This document shows positions 50,179 to 62,099 of a stretch of 64,000 nucleotides of DNA, piece after piece. The position numbers and the translations under genes are program-made. Within the stretch, counting starts at the first letter, position 1, and every line of letters begins with the position of its first letter. Below the pieces are notes generated by a model. That model did not search any database and had not been told where the DNA came from. It saw nothing but the letters and a program-made list of their open reading frames with translations. The stretch is from Craspedostauros australis (Eukaryota > Bacillariophyta > Bacillariophyceae > Mastogloiales > Achnanthaceae). The DNA lies in NCBI GenBank assembly GCA_026770025.1, contig JAMXDE010000004.1, positions 992,001 through 1,056,000 of the forward strand, given 5' to 3'.

Positions 50179-51245
50179 TATATGTCAGTTAATAGTCCTT
50201 TTATCCCATCTTGTTGAATCAGACCATCAAACGGACAAACATTGCCAAGAGCAGTATGAGTCGAATGGGTCAATAGCGTCGCTGTGGTCCGTTGAATCGT
50301 ATGTGATTCTCGCGCAGCAAACAACGAAGCACCACAGCAACAAAACAAATGACTTCACCATGGCGCATCTGCCGTTGTGTTTGGGGTTCCGAGCAGATCC
50401 TCCGTTCTCTGTTTTGTTGTGTGTGTTTTGTTGTGCGTTGTGTTGTGTTGTGTCTTCGTCTTTGCTTCTGCTCTTCTTCGTGCTTGTTGCTCCTTGCTCC
50501 TTGCTATTTGATACTTGGATACCTCGATCTGATCACCGACAACAGCACCAGCGACAGCAGAGTCAAACGACGAAATCGATCTCAACACGGTACGTTCTCC
50601 ATGATGGGATCGCGTAGAGTGAAGCACGATCTGTTTGTCTTGCTTCGGATCTTCTCCTGATTGCCGCACCAGAGCATGTCTTGGTGGCAGTTTCGCCATT
50701 CTCCAAGCATGCCTGCTTTGATCATGCTCGTAGACGCAGCTATCTGCCTCCGCCTCAACCTTCATGGCAAGCGATCATCGCGAATACCAATGGAGTAAAA
50801 GGAGACGTCTCGGCGCAGCCACATTGGTGGTTCCATCTGCATGTGCTCCGCTCCACTTCGGTGCACAGGTCAAACCGCTGTGGCGCGGTCATGGACATGT
50901 TGGTCGCTATTTGATGAACACCAACGATTCGCTCCGTTTGGCGCCACATCTTGATGATCCATTGCTCACACAATGCCTACCATGCAACGCTCTCCATACG
51001 CGACGGGCCCAACCCAACACCCACGATGAACTCATAATGATGCTCCACCATACACGTGCTCTCCACGAATCCTCGTATGCTCGTATTCATTCCTGATGCT
51101 ACACTACCATCACAATACACAGTCCACAGTCCACAGTACTCGTAGACAGCCCGCACGGAAGCAAGCCAGATAAACCCTGCTCCCGCCATCCAATAACCAA
51201 TAACCACCACCAACAGTAACAGCAACAGCAACAGCCACAGGAACC
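50179..51245. other. Spacer upstream of beta-adaptin
   Basis: No gene. GTTTTGTTGTGTGTG-type simple sequence at 50410-50450; TACTCGTA at 51137, 109 bases before the adaptin ATG; (CAACAG)n leader at about 51209-51240. Confidence 0.55.
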
Positions 51246-54200
51246 ATGCCGAAGAAGGATGGCGGCAACGCCAACGACAGTCGTTTCTTCACGACGCAAA
51301 AGAAGGGAGAGATGCACGAGCTGCGCCAGGAGCTGCATGACACCGACAAGCACGTCAAGGTCGATGCCGTCAAGAAGGTCATCGCGTTCATGACGGTCGG
51401 AAAGGATGTCAGCACCCTCTTCACAGACGTCCTCAACTGCGCCCAGACCGGAAACATCGAGCTCAAGAAGCTCGTCTACCTCTACCTCATCAACTACGCC
51501 AAGACGCAGCCGGAGCTCACGCTGCTGGCCGTCAACACCTTCGTGAAGGACTCCAACGACTCCAACCCCCTCATCCGCGCCTTGGCCGTGCGCACCATGG
51601 GCTGCATCCGCGTGGACCGCATCACGGAGTACCTTTGCGAACCGCTCTCGCGTGCCCTGCGCGACGACGATCCCTACGTGCGCAAGACCGCCGCCGTCTG
51701 CGTCGCCAAGCTCTACGACATCGCGCCCGACTTGGTGCAGGAACGAGGCTTCCTCGAGACCCTGCACGACCTCATCAGCGACTCCAACCCGTCCGTCGTT
51801 GCCAACGCCGTCGCCGCCCTGTCTGAGATCGCCGAGGCGTCCGGCAAGGACGTCATGAAGATTTCGGCCGCCGTGTTGCAGAAGCTCCTGGCCGCGCTCA
51901 ACGAATGCACCGAGTGGGGACAGGTCTTCATCCTCGATTCCTTGGCCAAGTACACGCCCACCGATGGGCGCGAAGCCGAGGGCATCATCGAGCGCGTCAC
52001 GCCGCGCTTGAAGCATTCCAACTCCGCCGTCGTCATGAGCGCAGTCAAGGTCATCCTCAGCTACATGGAGCTCATGGGCAGCTCAAGCAGCGACGCCATC
52101 CGAGCGCTCACGCGCAAGCTCGCGCCGCCGCTGGTCACCCTCCTCAACAGCGAGCCGGAGATCCAGTACGTCGCACTGCGCAACATCAACCTCATCGTCC
52201 AGAAGCGACCGCACATCCTCGAGAACGAGATCAAGGTCTTCTTCTGCAAGTACAACGACCCCATCTACGTCAAGATGGAGAAGCTCGAGATCATCATCAA
52301 GCTCGTCAGCGAACGCAACATCGACCAGGTGCTGCTCGAGATGAAGGAGTACGCAACCGAGGTCGACGTGGACTTCGTGCGCAAATCCGTCAGCGCGATC
52401 GGGCGCTGCGCCGTCAAGCTTGAGAGCGCCGCCGAACGTTGCATCGGCGTCCTCCTCGAGCTCATCCAGACCAAGGTCAACTACGTCGTCCAGGAGTCCG
52501 TCATCGTCATCAAGGACATCTTCCGTCGCTACCCCAACCGCTACGAGAGCATCATCGCCACTCTGTGCGACAACCTCGACACCTTGGACGAACCGCTTGC
52601 GAAGGCCAGCATGATCTGGATCATCGGCGAGTACGCAGAACGTATCGACAACGCCGACGAACTTCTGGACAACTTCCTGGAAACGTTCGAGGAGGAGGAC
52701 CCCGCCGTGCAGCTGCAGCTCCTGACTGCCACAGTCAAGTGCTTCCTCAAGAATCCGGAGGACACACAGGAGATGGTCCAGCGCGTTCTGGACATGGCCA
52801 CCGAAGAATCTGACAATCCCGACTTGCGCGACCGCGGCTTCATCTACTGGCGTCTGCTCAGCACCGACCCCGAGGCGGCCAAGATGGTCGTGCTCGGTGA
52901 CAAGCCCGTGATCGAGGATGACACCTTCCGTCTCGACCCATCCCTCCTCAACGTGCTCATCGGCCAGATCGCTACTCTCTCAAGTGTGTACCACAAACCA
53001 CCCGAAGCCTTCGTCGTGCGCCGTGGAGCCGGACTGGGCGGAGTCGGCATGGACGACGATGACGAGGACAATGATGCGGAGGAGAACTACGCCGCAGAAA
53101 CCGACGTTGGTGGCGATGGCGACCTCTTGGATATTGGCGCGCTCAGCGTCAACGACTCTCCAGCTGGAATGGTAAGTGCGATGTCTTTCGATCCGTCTGT
53201 GTCTTGTTGGGCTGTGATTGTGGTTGTGGTTGTGACCGATAGGGTGGGGTGGGATACGGTAGTTGTGGCATGGGAAGACGATGGAATCCCTGTGCCGTTT
53301 CACGCTGCGCACAATACACTGCTCCACAATATCTCGTGGATTGAAGCAAAGAGAAACGTCGTTCCTTCGGTGCCAGCAACAGGACTCCACTCCTGTCATC
53401 TCCAAAGTGGCCATTCGTTCATTCATTTATTCCTGCTCGGTCCTGTTTGTCCGGCACAAAACCACTCACACAATCACCCGCCCCTCCGTACTCCATGCAT
53501 TCCTTCCCACTTGCCTTCCTGTCACCCGTGCCTCATGCCTCCATGCATCGCAGTACGAAACAAAGGCACCAATGAACAAGGTCTGCGGACCTGACAAGTC
53601 ACAGGGGATCGAAATCTACGCCGGTTTCCGCCAGATCAACGGCACGATCCGCATGGAGATGGATGTTCGCAATGCAGGGGCGCAGGACGTTGTTGCACTT
53701 GCCATCCAGCTCAACAAGAACTCCTTCGGCTTGTCTCCAGCCAGTCAGCAAATCATTCTGGACCCGCCGGTGTCGCAGGGATCCTCAGGTCAGACATTTG
53801 TGGAATTGGTCGCCACGCCAGCGATGCTCGCACCAGCCCAAGGCAAGGCCAATCCGCAGGTCCAAGTTGCCATCAAGAACATGCAGACCAGCAAGGTGTT
53901 CTACTTCGCGGCGAACTTCAACCTCGAGGCCCTGTTCAGCAAGGATGGTCAGCTGGAAAAGTCAACGTTCATCGAGTCATGGAAGTCGATCAGCGATCAG
54001 AACGAGGTCAACGCGACCATCGGAGATTTATCGCCGGCCTCCGTGGACATTGATGCCGTGATCCAGAAGTTCAAGGCTTACAACATCTTCTTCATCGCTC
54101 GCCGTCCCGTACCGAACACGGAGGGCCAGGAGGTCGTCTACTTCTCCATGCGCACAGCGACCAATATGGAATTCCTTACGGAACTGACCTTCAAGCAGGG

Positions 54201-54291
54201 CCTGCCAGCCTGCAAGATGTGTCTGAAGACGGAGAATTCTCCATACGCCTCTCTCGCCAAGGCCGCTATCGAGTCCGTCCTTCGTAGTTAG
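51246..54291 (+). CDS. Beta-adaptin, large subunit of an AP clathrin adaptor complex (AP-1/AP-2 type), two exons
   Basis: Exons 51246-53171 and 53554-54291 around a 382-bp phase-0 intron (ATG|GTAAGT to GCAG|TAC) give 887 residues. The trunk (about 1-590) is the adaptin solenoid: [71 protein letters not shown] and [19 protein letters not shown] are near-diagnostic for beta1/2. An acidic hinge with [12 protein letters not shown] and a short DLLDIGAL clathrin-box-like motif follow. The ear domain in exon 2 ([40 protein letters not shown]) confirms the join. It links cargo and clathrin at the Golgi or plasma membrane. A single beta serving both AP-1 and AP-2, as in many protists, is possible. The hinge is shorter than in animals. 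Confidence 0.93.
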
Positions 54292-55118
54292 AGTAGAGAA
54301 GTATGCTCGAAGAAGAGCACGCGAGAGCACTCAAGACAAGTTTAGAGTACTCGTACGTATCAAGACGGAGTACCAATAGTTGTACAGAGATTGTCTGCTT
54401 CTGTTGTTTGCGAAGTATGGAGACCAGTCTTAGGTTTGAAACACTAGGGATACCACTGTAGATTGCGAAGAGTATGATGCTCTTTTTATTATCTACGAGT
54501 ATGGCAGAGTATTCGTGCTCCAGTTGAACCAGCATGATGGCGAGTGTTGGAACGCAGGAGTCGAGTGTGGAATGCGAACGAGGTCAGCTTCAGCACTCCG
54601 GCGTCAATAGCAGCAGCAGCAGCAGCAGCAGCAACGGTGAGGGTGATGGCAGCGGTAGTTGTTGCATACGACACTCATACCATACGACGAGCACTCGTGG
54701 TACACGTACGAGCTACGAGTGAGTGTGCTCGCATCGGCACTCACAACCATCAAGCCCACCCAGCGACCCCCAGCCGCATCTCCAAGTCCATAGCACGTCA
54801 TGTTGCCGTCTATGAATTCGTTGGATACACCGGGTTGGTACGAATACGAGTACAAGTACGAGCGGTCCAGATGTCTACTAGTATTATACTTGTACGAGGA
54901 TGGTGCTCCAATCTGAAACTCCCCCTCCTTTCCCTTCCTTGTCTGCCTGCGGGGCTGGTCTGTAGCCCGTCTCTCGGCGAAGCAAAGGGTCACCACTCGG
55001 CCGGACGGAATGCCCATACTCTGCTCTGCCAGTATTTGACTCCTGGCGCATGGTTGCCACAGACTGCTTTTCCTTCTCGCTGTATTCTTTATCAGGTTTC
55101 CTATCTTTCCCTTCGTCT
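54292..55118. other. Motif-rich spacer
   Basis: No gene. Dense in TACTCGTA/TACGAGTA and relatives: 54348, 54845, and looser copies at 54495, 54690-54720 and 54890. (AGC)n at about 54611-54633. Confidence 0.55.
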
Positions 55119-56040
55119 TTACCCCCTATTTTCGGCTCCAGCAATTCTGTCGGTAACTTCTCCTGCCTGCACGTCACACAGTGCACGCAGTCCTTCCCCG
55201 AATGGGAGATCCACGTGCTTGTGGTACACTCTGTCCTTGTTCTGTCGAACGCCGTTGTTATTCAGGGAGGAACTGAAGAAATCCTTGGCTTGAATACAGA
55301 TGGCGTATAAGGCATAGTCCACCAAGTAGCCCTGCGCATCTCGCTTTGTCCCAATGAAGGATACAGTTCCGCCGACCAGGTTGCAACTGCCTTCGGCCAC
55401 GGCTGTGAGGGCTGGAGTGAAATTGTCTCTGCTTGGGTCGCCTCCCATCTCCATGTTGCGCTTCATTTGGTCCAGTGCCACCATCAGGTCTTTGTCCATG
55501 ATGAGGGTTTCTTCGTTGCTCTCCGAAACAACTCCAGGATCGAAATTCTTCCTGTCATCCAGGTTGGAGAGATGCATCTCGCCATCTTGTGCGGCTGTCA
55601 CTCTACTCAATTTGTCCTTTGTAGCGGTGTTCTTCGTTGCGTTTTTGCATCTGCCTTCCGTTCTTACATTGAACAGTTTTATCTCAGACTCGCCCTCCAA
55701 CGCAAGGTTTCACTCAACTAAGACAGCGATCACGCCCTCAAGCGCATCGCAAGCGGTCCGGACAGCGTGATCCACATGTTCACCAGTTCCTCAAGTCAAC
55801 GGCATCATTGATGTTCCAAGACAACCCACCTGGCGACTCGCGCATCACATTCACGCAGTGTTGCCATACACACTGTATGAGTGTGAACACGAGCAGCGGC
55901 AAGCCTCTCTCAAGATGAGCAATGACGTTCCGACTGCGTTCCCACCAACGCGACATCGTCGATAAAGTCCAATCTGCGAATGCCATCATCGAGATGTCCA
56001 CGGGGTCCGGCAAGATAGTCAGTCTGTCGCTCCAGCATGA
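55119..56040 (-). pseudogene. Degraded gene of unknown family
   Basis: On the minus strand two consecutive frames look related: 56013-55780 (MAFADWTLSTMSRWWERSRN onward, hydrophobic middle, ending DAVDLRNW) and, one base out of frame, a frame from about 55780 to 55119 that is interrupted by TGA near 55710. The latter reads VDHAVRTACDALEGVIAVLVE before the stop and MDKDLMVALDQMKRNMEMGG after it, ending at a TGA at 55119. Codon use in the second half is gene-like. I recognise no domain. A frameshift plus a stop suggests a dead gene; unrecognised introns are the alternative. Confidence 0.35.
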
Positions 56041-56222
56041 CCAAGCATGGTGAATTTGATCAATAACATCGAAATGCAGATATAGGCCTGGCAGATACTC
56101 GAGTGCTCCACCTCTCCCCAGGACTTCCTTGCTCCTTCATCCCCCCAAAAGGAAGACTATCCATCGACCATGCATAGGTACAAATACGCAATCACTTTGC
56201 GTTGTTGTGGAACACCCACGCT

Positions 56223-57799
56223 TCAATCCGTGTGCGGCTCCGATTCATCATCGTCATTGAGCTTGCGTTGTTTGTGTTGGCCAAAATCATTCTTCGGTCG
56301 AGCCTTGCACTGCTCCCGTTCCTCGTTGCCGGCCGTCACGATGTGCGGTCCTTTGACGCGGGGCAACCACTCGTAGGGCACATGGTTGGAACCGATCATG
56401 GACAGCGGCAGGCTCCTCATGACATCCCGCAGGTGGAACCAGTAGATGGAAAGAATGATCTGATCACCCGGAAAGATGACGCCGAATTTGTGGTACAAAT
56501 CGAGCAATTCCAAGAAGAAGGCTGAGTCATCGGCAGTCGCGATGGATCCTTGCTGCCTGCGCACGACGGCGCTGGTATCGAAGACAAGGAATGCAGTTGT
56601 GAAGTAGGTCGCCTGCCGCAGATTGGTTTGGATGAGAGTTGACAGTTCTTCGACGAGAGTTTCGTTGGCACAAGATAATAACCGTCCCTCCAGCATGTGC
56701 TGTCCCCATTTCCAAGGATCCGGCAATGCGAGGATGTGATGTTCGACCTCGGGCATTCGAAAGATCTGCCGCAAACGTGGTGCATGGATCGTCATGCAGG
56801 CATCCATGACTGTTCGATTATTCAACGTTTGCAATTCATGTATGCGGATGCGTGCGTTGGATAGATGTTTGTAACAAGAAGAATAGAGTGGAGCAAGAGG
56901 AAGCAATACGCGCATGCGAGCAGATGGATGCAAAGATGAACGCATGAATGGGATGAGTTTGCAGCCAACTCTTGCGGGAACAGGGTACGGCACGATATTC
57001 CAACTGAAAAAGGCCAACAACATCACAGTCGAGCAATCGCATGTGTTTGACTTATGAAAGCACACGCACGATACGCATGAAGTATAATACATTTTGCACG
57101 AGTACACTCGAGCATACCGATGGCATTCATAAACTCACACATGACCAAGTCCCACCGTTTGACGATTGCAGGATGAAAGATGAAGGCCTTGATGTAGTAT
57201 CCCTGCCTGCCGAGCTTGCGCTTCGGTGGGACGCATGATACTTCCGGCGGCGCATTGCGGCGATAGTCACCATCCGGCAGCATGTCCTCCTGTCGAAAGA
57301 AGTACAGTCTCTGCAGCAGATCGCTGCCATCATCAGGCTGCTCCGCTGCGCGAGGATGTTGCTTCCATTCACTTTGGATGCGCGCGATGATGTGCTGCGA
57401 TGCAACATCGCGTGTGATGACGGCTATATCGCCACGATACCGTCCATCCAAACGGACGGAAACGACGGACGACGCAACCGCATCGCAATATCGTGAATCG
57501 CAGGCGAAGACGACGACGGTGGTCTTCTGGTCCACCCGGCGTTGCCATGGAACCGCGGATCCTGCCATTGCATCCTGCGCGGAGCCAACATCGTCGTTGA
57601 CAACGGGAAGATTGCCATCGGCAGTCCCCGATCCGTCACAAGGCGTTGGCTGCGGCTGAAGGTCAACCAGCCGGAGACTCTGCTTGAGGTTGAAGAAGAA
57701 GCCGGCGAAGCACACCAGGAAGCCCAGCACGAGCGTCGCACGGCCATGGCTGCATCCGCAGCTACCGTCGCGGGCAACCCATTGCTTCGCTCTGGTCAT
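56223..57799 (-). CDS. Type II membrane glycosyltransferase-like protein, two exons
   Basis: Exons 57799-57139 and 56809-56223 with a 329-bp phase-1 intron (T|GTGAGT, CAG|TC) give 415 residues. A short cytosolic end precedes one membrane anchor (ATLVLGFLVCFAGFFF, about 21-36), as in Golgi enzymes. The catalytic-like part begins TTVVVFACDSRYCDAVASSV and RYRGDIAVITRD, a Rossmann start. Across the junction the protein reads KRWDLVMF then MDACMTIHAP, the equivalent of the W-D-x-V-x-Y-x-D-A-G-M block of this kind of nucleotide-sugar enzyme, which supports the join. HILALPDPWKWGQHMLEG and FGVIFPGDQIILSIYW follow. The C terminus is basic, then acidic. I associate this pattern with diatom proteins of GT8-like fold; donor and acceptor are unknown. 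Confidence 0.7.
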
Positions 57800-59011
57800 T
57801 CCATGGGAGACCTTCGTTCGAGAGAGTGGAGTAGAGTATAGTGCTCGAGAGCCGTACGACTACTGCTACCGGTATGGCATGTACTCGTACGAGGATGCAA
57901 TGTTGTGGCTGGTACTCCAATTGCAGGTGTGAGCAATCCTACTTGCACGCGCAGTCGTAGTCGTAGTTGTAGTGTTCTCTTATTTCCCGTGGATCGGTGG
58001 CTGTGTTGCATTCGATGTCTGCGACTTTGGGAGGCGGATCCAGATGGCGATCCTACTACTAGTATGTCTGCTTCCCCCTCTGTCTCTGTCTGTCTTGTCC
58101 CAGTATCGACGACAACCAAGACCGTTCTTGGTCGTCGTGCCGTTCTCTTGTGGTCATCGCTGTCATCACCATGACCGCGACTTCGGCTGCGGTTCCACCC
58201 GACGCGACACAATCGTTCTCTGTCCTTCCCCGTTTCCTCCTTCTCCCCTTGTCGTGGATGCTCGTCTCTGCGACGCAATGATACTATTCGCCTTCCGGAG
58301 TTCATTACCGTTCTCAAGCACCAAGCGCATGAGTCGTTCCTGGTATAGCTTCGACTCGTCGGACTAACTATGGCTGGAGCCGATCCAAGAAACCAAGCAG
58401 TTTTCCGAGGTTCATGCGAATCGTGGTGGGAAAGTTGCGTCGCATGTATGCAGGCATCGTCGCCATAGATGTTGTCGCACACCTTCGCTTGTGCATTTAT
58501 CAAAGGGGCGTTGCCATGACCCTCGATTAAATGAAACGAATACTGCATGGCATCATGATTCGTTTGTTTTCCGGATGCGATTTTCCGCGATTACCAGTGA
58601 CTGCACACAAAAAAAAAACTCCCCAAACGGACTTCGCTTCGTCGATGGTGGCAACCACCCGCTCACAAAACCAGACACCCAGAAGAGTCCAAACGAAGAC
58701 GAAACCACAAAACAAAACCGGCAAGAGACAACAAAACGACGACAGCGAAACGAGCGAAGACGGAGAGAGAGCAATCCAGCACGACTATTCCAGCTCAGGA
58801 GCCACAACTGACGCACCAGGAATGACAACAAAGGAGGCAGCCACCAATACACTCGTGCCATCCACATAATTTCCAGCATCGATCAAACAAGAACGACAGC
58901 AACCACCAAGCACTCACTCATAAAAGAAAACCATACCCAAGCAAACGCACAACACTCAGCAACCACTCTTGACATACCATTCAAACTACTCTACAGCAAT
59001 CAACATCAATC
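57800..59011. other. Divergent spacer
   Basis: Between the glycosyltransferase-like gene (minus) and the small basic protein (plus). TACTCGTA at 57882 next to CGTACGAGG, 83 bases from the ATG at 57799. A plus-strand frame at 58531-58869 lacks gene character. The last 150 bases are an A/C-rich leader. Confidence 0.5.
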
Positions 59012-59440
59012 ATGTCCGCACTCCAAGGATTCATGGCCACCCTCCTGCAACAGCAAAACATCGCGGCGCAGCAAGAAGTCGTCAGCGACAACGCGAAAGC
59101 GCACGGCAACGCACCCGCCCACTTGCGCACCGACAATCAACCTTCCGTCTGCAGCTGCTGCGGTCCACGAACATCCTGCACAACGTGCCCTTCCCAGCAA
59201 CGGCAGCAGCAACGACAAGGCCGCCGACGCAACAACCGATGGTGTTCGCACACCAACAAGGTGCAAGCCTTGGCATCGCCCATTCGCAAACTATCGACCG
59301 ACATTGAGGGCCTTCTGCAACGCTCCAAGGAAACATGCGGCGGTTCCTCCATGTATCTCATGCGTCAGCCTCGCCGTCGATCCAGTCTCATCGTACCGGA
59401 TGATCGATCCTCTTCCTTCTTCGGCAGGATGTCGCCATGA
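59012..59440 (+). CDS. Small basic hypothetical protein with Cys cluster
   Basis: 142 residues, ATG at 59012 after a typical A/C-rich leader (CAAGCAAACGCACAACAC). Residues 1-25 could form an amphipathic helix (MSALQGFMATLLQQQNIAAQ). A Cys cluster follows (VCSCCGPRTSCTTCP, about 46-60), then Gln/Arg-rich sequence, and near the end RQPRRRSSLIVPDDRSSSFFG, a basic Ser motif that resembles kinase sites. No known domain. The four or five close cysteines might bind a metal, but the spacing fits no family I know. Leader and codon use favour a real gene. Confidence 0.5.
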   Translation: MSALQGFMATLLQQQNIAAQQEVVSDNAKAHGNAPAHLRTDNQPSVCSCCGPRTSCTTCPSQQRQQQRQGRRRNNRWCSHTNKVQALASPIRKLSTDIEGLLQRSKETCGGSSMYLMRQPRRRSSLIVPDDRSSSFFGRMSP

Positions 59441-60584
59441 GTGAAGAGCGGTGATCGCCGAGCCTTTTCCGCGTCTGCGCAGATTACTCCGGGTTCAAAG
59501 GGGGAATCCGAGGTGGATCACACGCGAGTGGACGCGCAGGCAGCAACAACAAACGCCAAGCAAACGCCACTGGCCATGAACATAGACAAATACAGCATAA
59601 AATGTACAAAGTACAAACGAATAGAATAGAACACAACAATACAAGCACAACACAATACGATCCAGAGACATTGTTCGCAGACACACTCCAGCGATGAAGA
59701 CCAACATACGAGTGTGAACACGAGTACAACGCCGTGCGTGTTGGCCCCTTGCCAGTCGCAGGCGTAGTCCACATTGATCGGTGCCGCATGCAGGAAGCCG
59801 ACCGCTCGTTTGGAAAGCTTCTTGTTGGCATAAGTTCCCTCGGCATCGACAGTGCGCATGGTCGTGTTGTACAAACATGCATGATACTCGTATCCGTTCT
59901 TGTAGCCATGTGGAACATCCGTACTCGTATGTGAGACCACTGATTTTCCTGCGCACATGGAGACATGCAGGCAGGATGAGCAATGAGGAATCCTCGCCCT
60001 CCCTCTTTCCCTACCAAGCTGCCAGTCTAAAGGTCGCGGAGTAAGTCCTTGAATGGGTACAGGTGATCGCAGGCGGTCAGCTGTGGTCATTTGGACCATA
60101 TAGCATGGTGGGTGTCCTGCTCTTGTGTCCACGATGGTGCCAACGTCTGTGCCTGTAGCTCTATCTGGTACTGTGCCATACAAACACACTACACAATGAA
60201 CACTTGTGACATGTATTCTCTAGCTCGAACGTTAGCATCGCACTTGAGAGAGACAACATCTGTCTCAACCGATTCGATTCCTCCGACCACTTGTAGACAC
60301 GACTGGATGTCTCCTTCCTCATTCCCGTTTCGTATCTTTTTCCACTTCAGCTGTTCGCAACCAACAACAAAGCACAACAACAAGCTGCCTTCTGTGTGGA
60401 ACAGGAAACATTGCATCAACACAAGTTGCCCTCCTGTCCCCGCAGCAGAATCGCCTGTGAATACCAATACTCGCAGAGGCCAGTCATCACCATCAGTCAG
60501 CATCATCAGCAGCAATAGCAGCAGCAATAGAATCGCTCACTTTCCTATCACAAATCAAAGAACGAACAAACGAAACAAACGACA
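59441..60584. other. Spacer upstream of the monooxygenase gene
   Basis: No convincing gene; a long minus-strand frame (59518-60189) starts with GTG and ends in low-complexity hydrophobic residues. TACTCGTA at 59885 and 59922. (CAGCAGCAATAG)n near 60507-60530 and a CAAACAAAC leader before 60585. Confidence 0.5.
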
Positions 60585-62099
60585 ATGACCGATCGGACGA
60601 GCAAGGACCTGGAGGTCGCCATCATCGGCGCTGGACCATCCGGCATCCAGGCTGCCAAAGCTATTCTGGAGGCATTCCCCAAATGGCGCGAAGAGGCTGC
60701 GATCGCGGTCTTTGAAGAATCGGGCGACGTCGGCGGGATATGGAACAGGGACGGCCGCAATCAACGCGGGAACTACACGCCCGATCTGCACATCGCCGAT
60801 GCTGCATCGAAGCAAGCACCACCATTCACTCTGCCCGTCGCATCTTCAACGCAACCGATCTACGAGGATCTGTCGGCGAACGTTCCGAGAGACTTGCTCA
60901 ACTTCCAGGACATGCCGTTCCCTCGCGATGTTCCCATGTTTCCCAAGCCGCATCAACTGGGGACCTACTTTCGTGAATATGCCAAACGATTCGAGTTGTC
61001 CCCATTCATTCAGTTTCATACCACGGTTGTGGAATGCACGAAACAGCAGCAAGACGATGGAGACAGCCAAAGAGAGGGTGCATCTGGTGGTGCGTGGACC
61101 ATCATGGTTACGCCCAGTCGGAATACGCAGCTGGAGCACGAGAATGACACGATGGACACTGAAAACGCGAAGGAAACGAGCCAGACCCGGTTCTACACAA
61201 GCAAGCGCGTGTTGGTCTGCACGGGACACCACCGCAAGGCCTTCGTGCCATCGACCATTGCGGGCATTCGTCACTTTCGCGGCATCGCCCTGCATTCCTC
61301 CGCGTTCCAAAGTCCGGAGGCGTGCATTGCCTCCATCGGGAGTCAACGACGGAACAGTCCCCCAGCACTCAAACTTCTGATCGTTGGTGGATCCATCTCG
61401 GGAGCGGACATTGCGAAAACATGCGCCAAGACGATGGACGTGGCGGTATCGGTGCGACGATGGCGCACCATACCGCACAAGCTGCTGTTATCGTCCTTTC
61501 GTAAGCAAGGCAAGATCCGCACAGGGATCTCGCACATCGACGAGGATGGCGTTGTTCATTTCAACAATGGCGACGACGACAGTGACATGATGCAACATCC
61601 CTTTCGACCAGATATCATCCTGTTCGCCACGGGGTATCGGTACGCGTATCCCTTCCTCTCCACGCGGCATCACGACGCGGTCTGCGAGGCGGATGGATTC
61701 AAGATGAAGGATCTGTACCTGCGCATGCTGCATCGTGACGATCCTTCGTTGGGATTTATCGGCATACCGACGCAAGTCATGAGCCCCATGATGATGATCG
61801 AAACCCAGATGCATTGGTACGTGCGACAAGGGAGCTGCGATTTGAGCAAGGAGACCATGCAAAAGGAAATCGACGCACGCAAAGACGATGCCACGCAGGA
61901 TAGCATGCAGTTGATACCTGGTTTCATCGTGTACTTCAACCAGATGGCACGCCTCACCGGGACGCAGGGTTTTTGGAGGTCCTTCTACAAGCATCGGCTG
62001 TTTCCGTTGCTTTCGAGTATTTGGACTCTGTGCATATGGCCGCAGGGTGACGGCGCGAGCATGAAGAATGACATCAGCGATGCTCGTAAAGACCAATAA
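60585..62099 (+). CDS. Flavin-containing monooxygenase (FMO-type)
   Basis: 504 residues, one exon, ATG at 60585. The FAD-binding GAGPSG is at 15-20, followed by the GG-x-W of class B enzymes (GGIWNR, about 50). The FMO-identifying sequence F-x-G-x-x-x-H-x-x-x-F is FRGIALHSSAF at 231-241. The NADPH Rossmann motif GGSISG is at 268-273, and the FATGY linker at 347-351. All diagnostic motifs are intact, so it should oxidise nucleophilic N or S atoms of small molecules with NADPH and O2. The substrate is unknown. An insert of about 45 residues (150-200, Gln/Asp/Glu-rich) extends the loop between the two Rossmann folds. No signal or membrane anchor is seen at the N terminus, so it is probably cytosolic. 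Confidence 0.92.
   Translation: MTDRTSKDLEVAIIGAGPSGIQAAKAILEAFPKWREEAAIAVFEESGDVGGIWNRDGRNQRGNYTPDLHIADAASKQAPPFTLPVASSTQPIYEDLSANVPRDLLNFQDMPFPRDVPMFPKPHQLGTYFREYAKRFELSPFIQFHTTVVECTKQQQDDGDSQREGASGGAWTIMVTPSRNTQLEHENDTMDTENAKETSQTRFYTSKRVLVCTGHHRKAFVPSTIAGIRHFRGIALHSSAFQSPEACIASIGSQRRNSPPALKLLIVGGSISGADIAKTCAKTMDVAVSVRRWRTIPHKLLLSSFRKQGKIRTGISHIDEDGVVHFNNGDDDSDMMQHPFRPDIILFATGYRYAYPFLSTRHHDAVCEADGFKMKDLYLRMLHRDDPSLGFIGIPTQVMSPMMMIETQMHWYVRQGSCDLSKETMQKEIDARKDDATQDSMQLIPGFIVYFNQMARLTGTQGFWRSFYKHRLFPLLSSIWTLCIWPQGDGASMKNDISDARKDQ

Noticed and set aside
55900-56000. Reverse-transcriptase-like FIDDVALVG reading on the minus strand
   Set aside because: Only nine residues fit, and the neighbouring sequence lacks the other RT blocks.
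59518-60189. 223-codon minus-strand frame
   Set aside because: Begins with GTG, has low-complexity hydrophobic ends and no domain.
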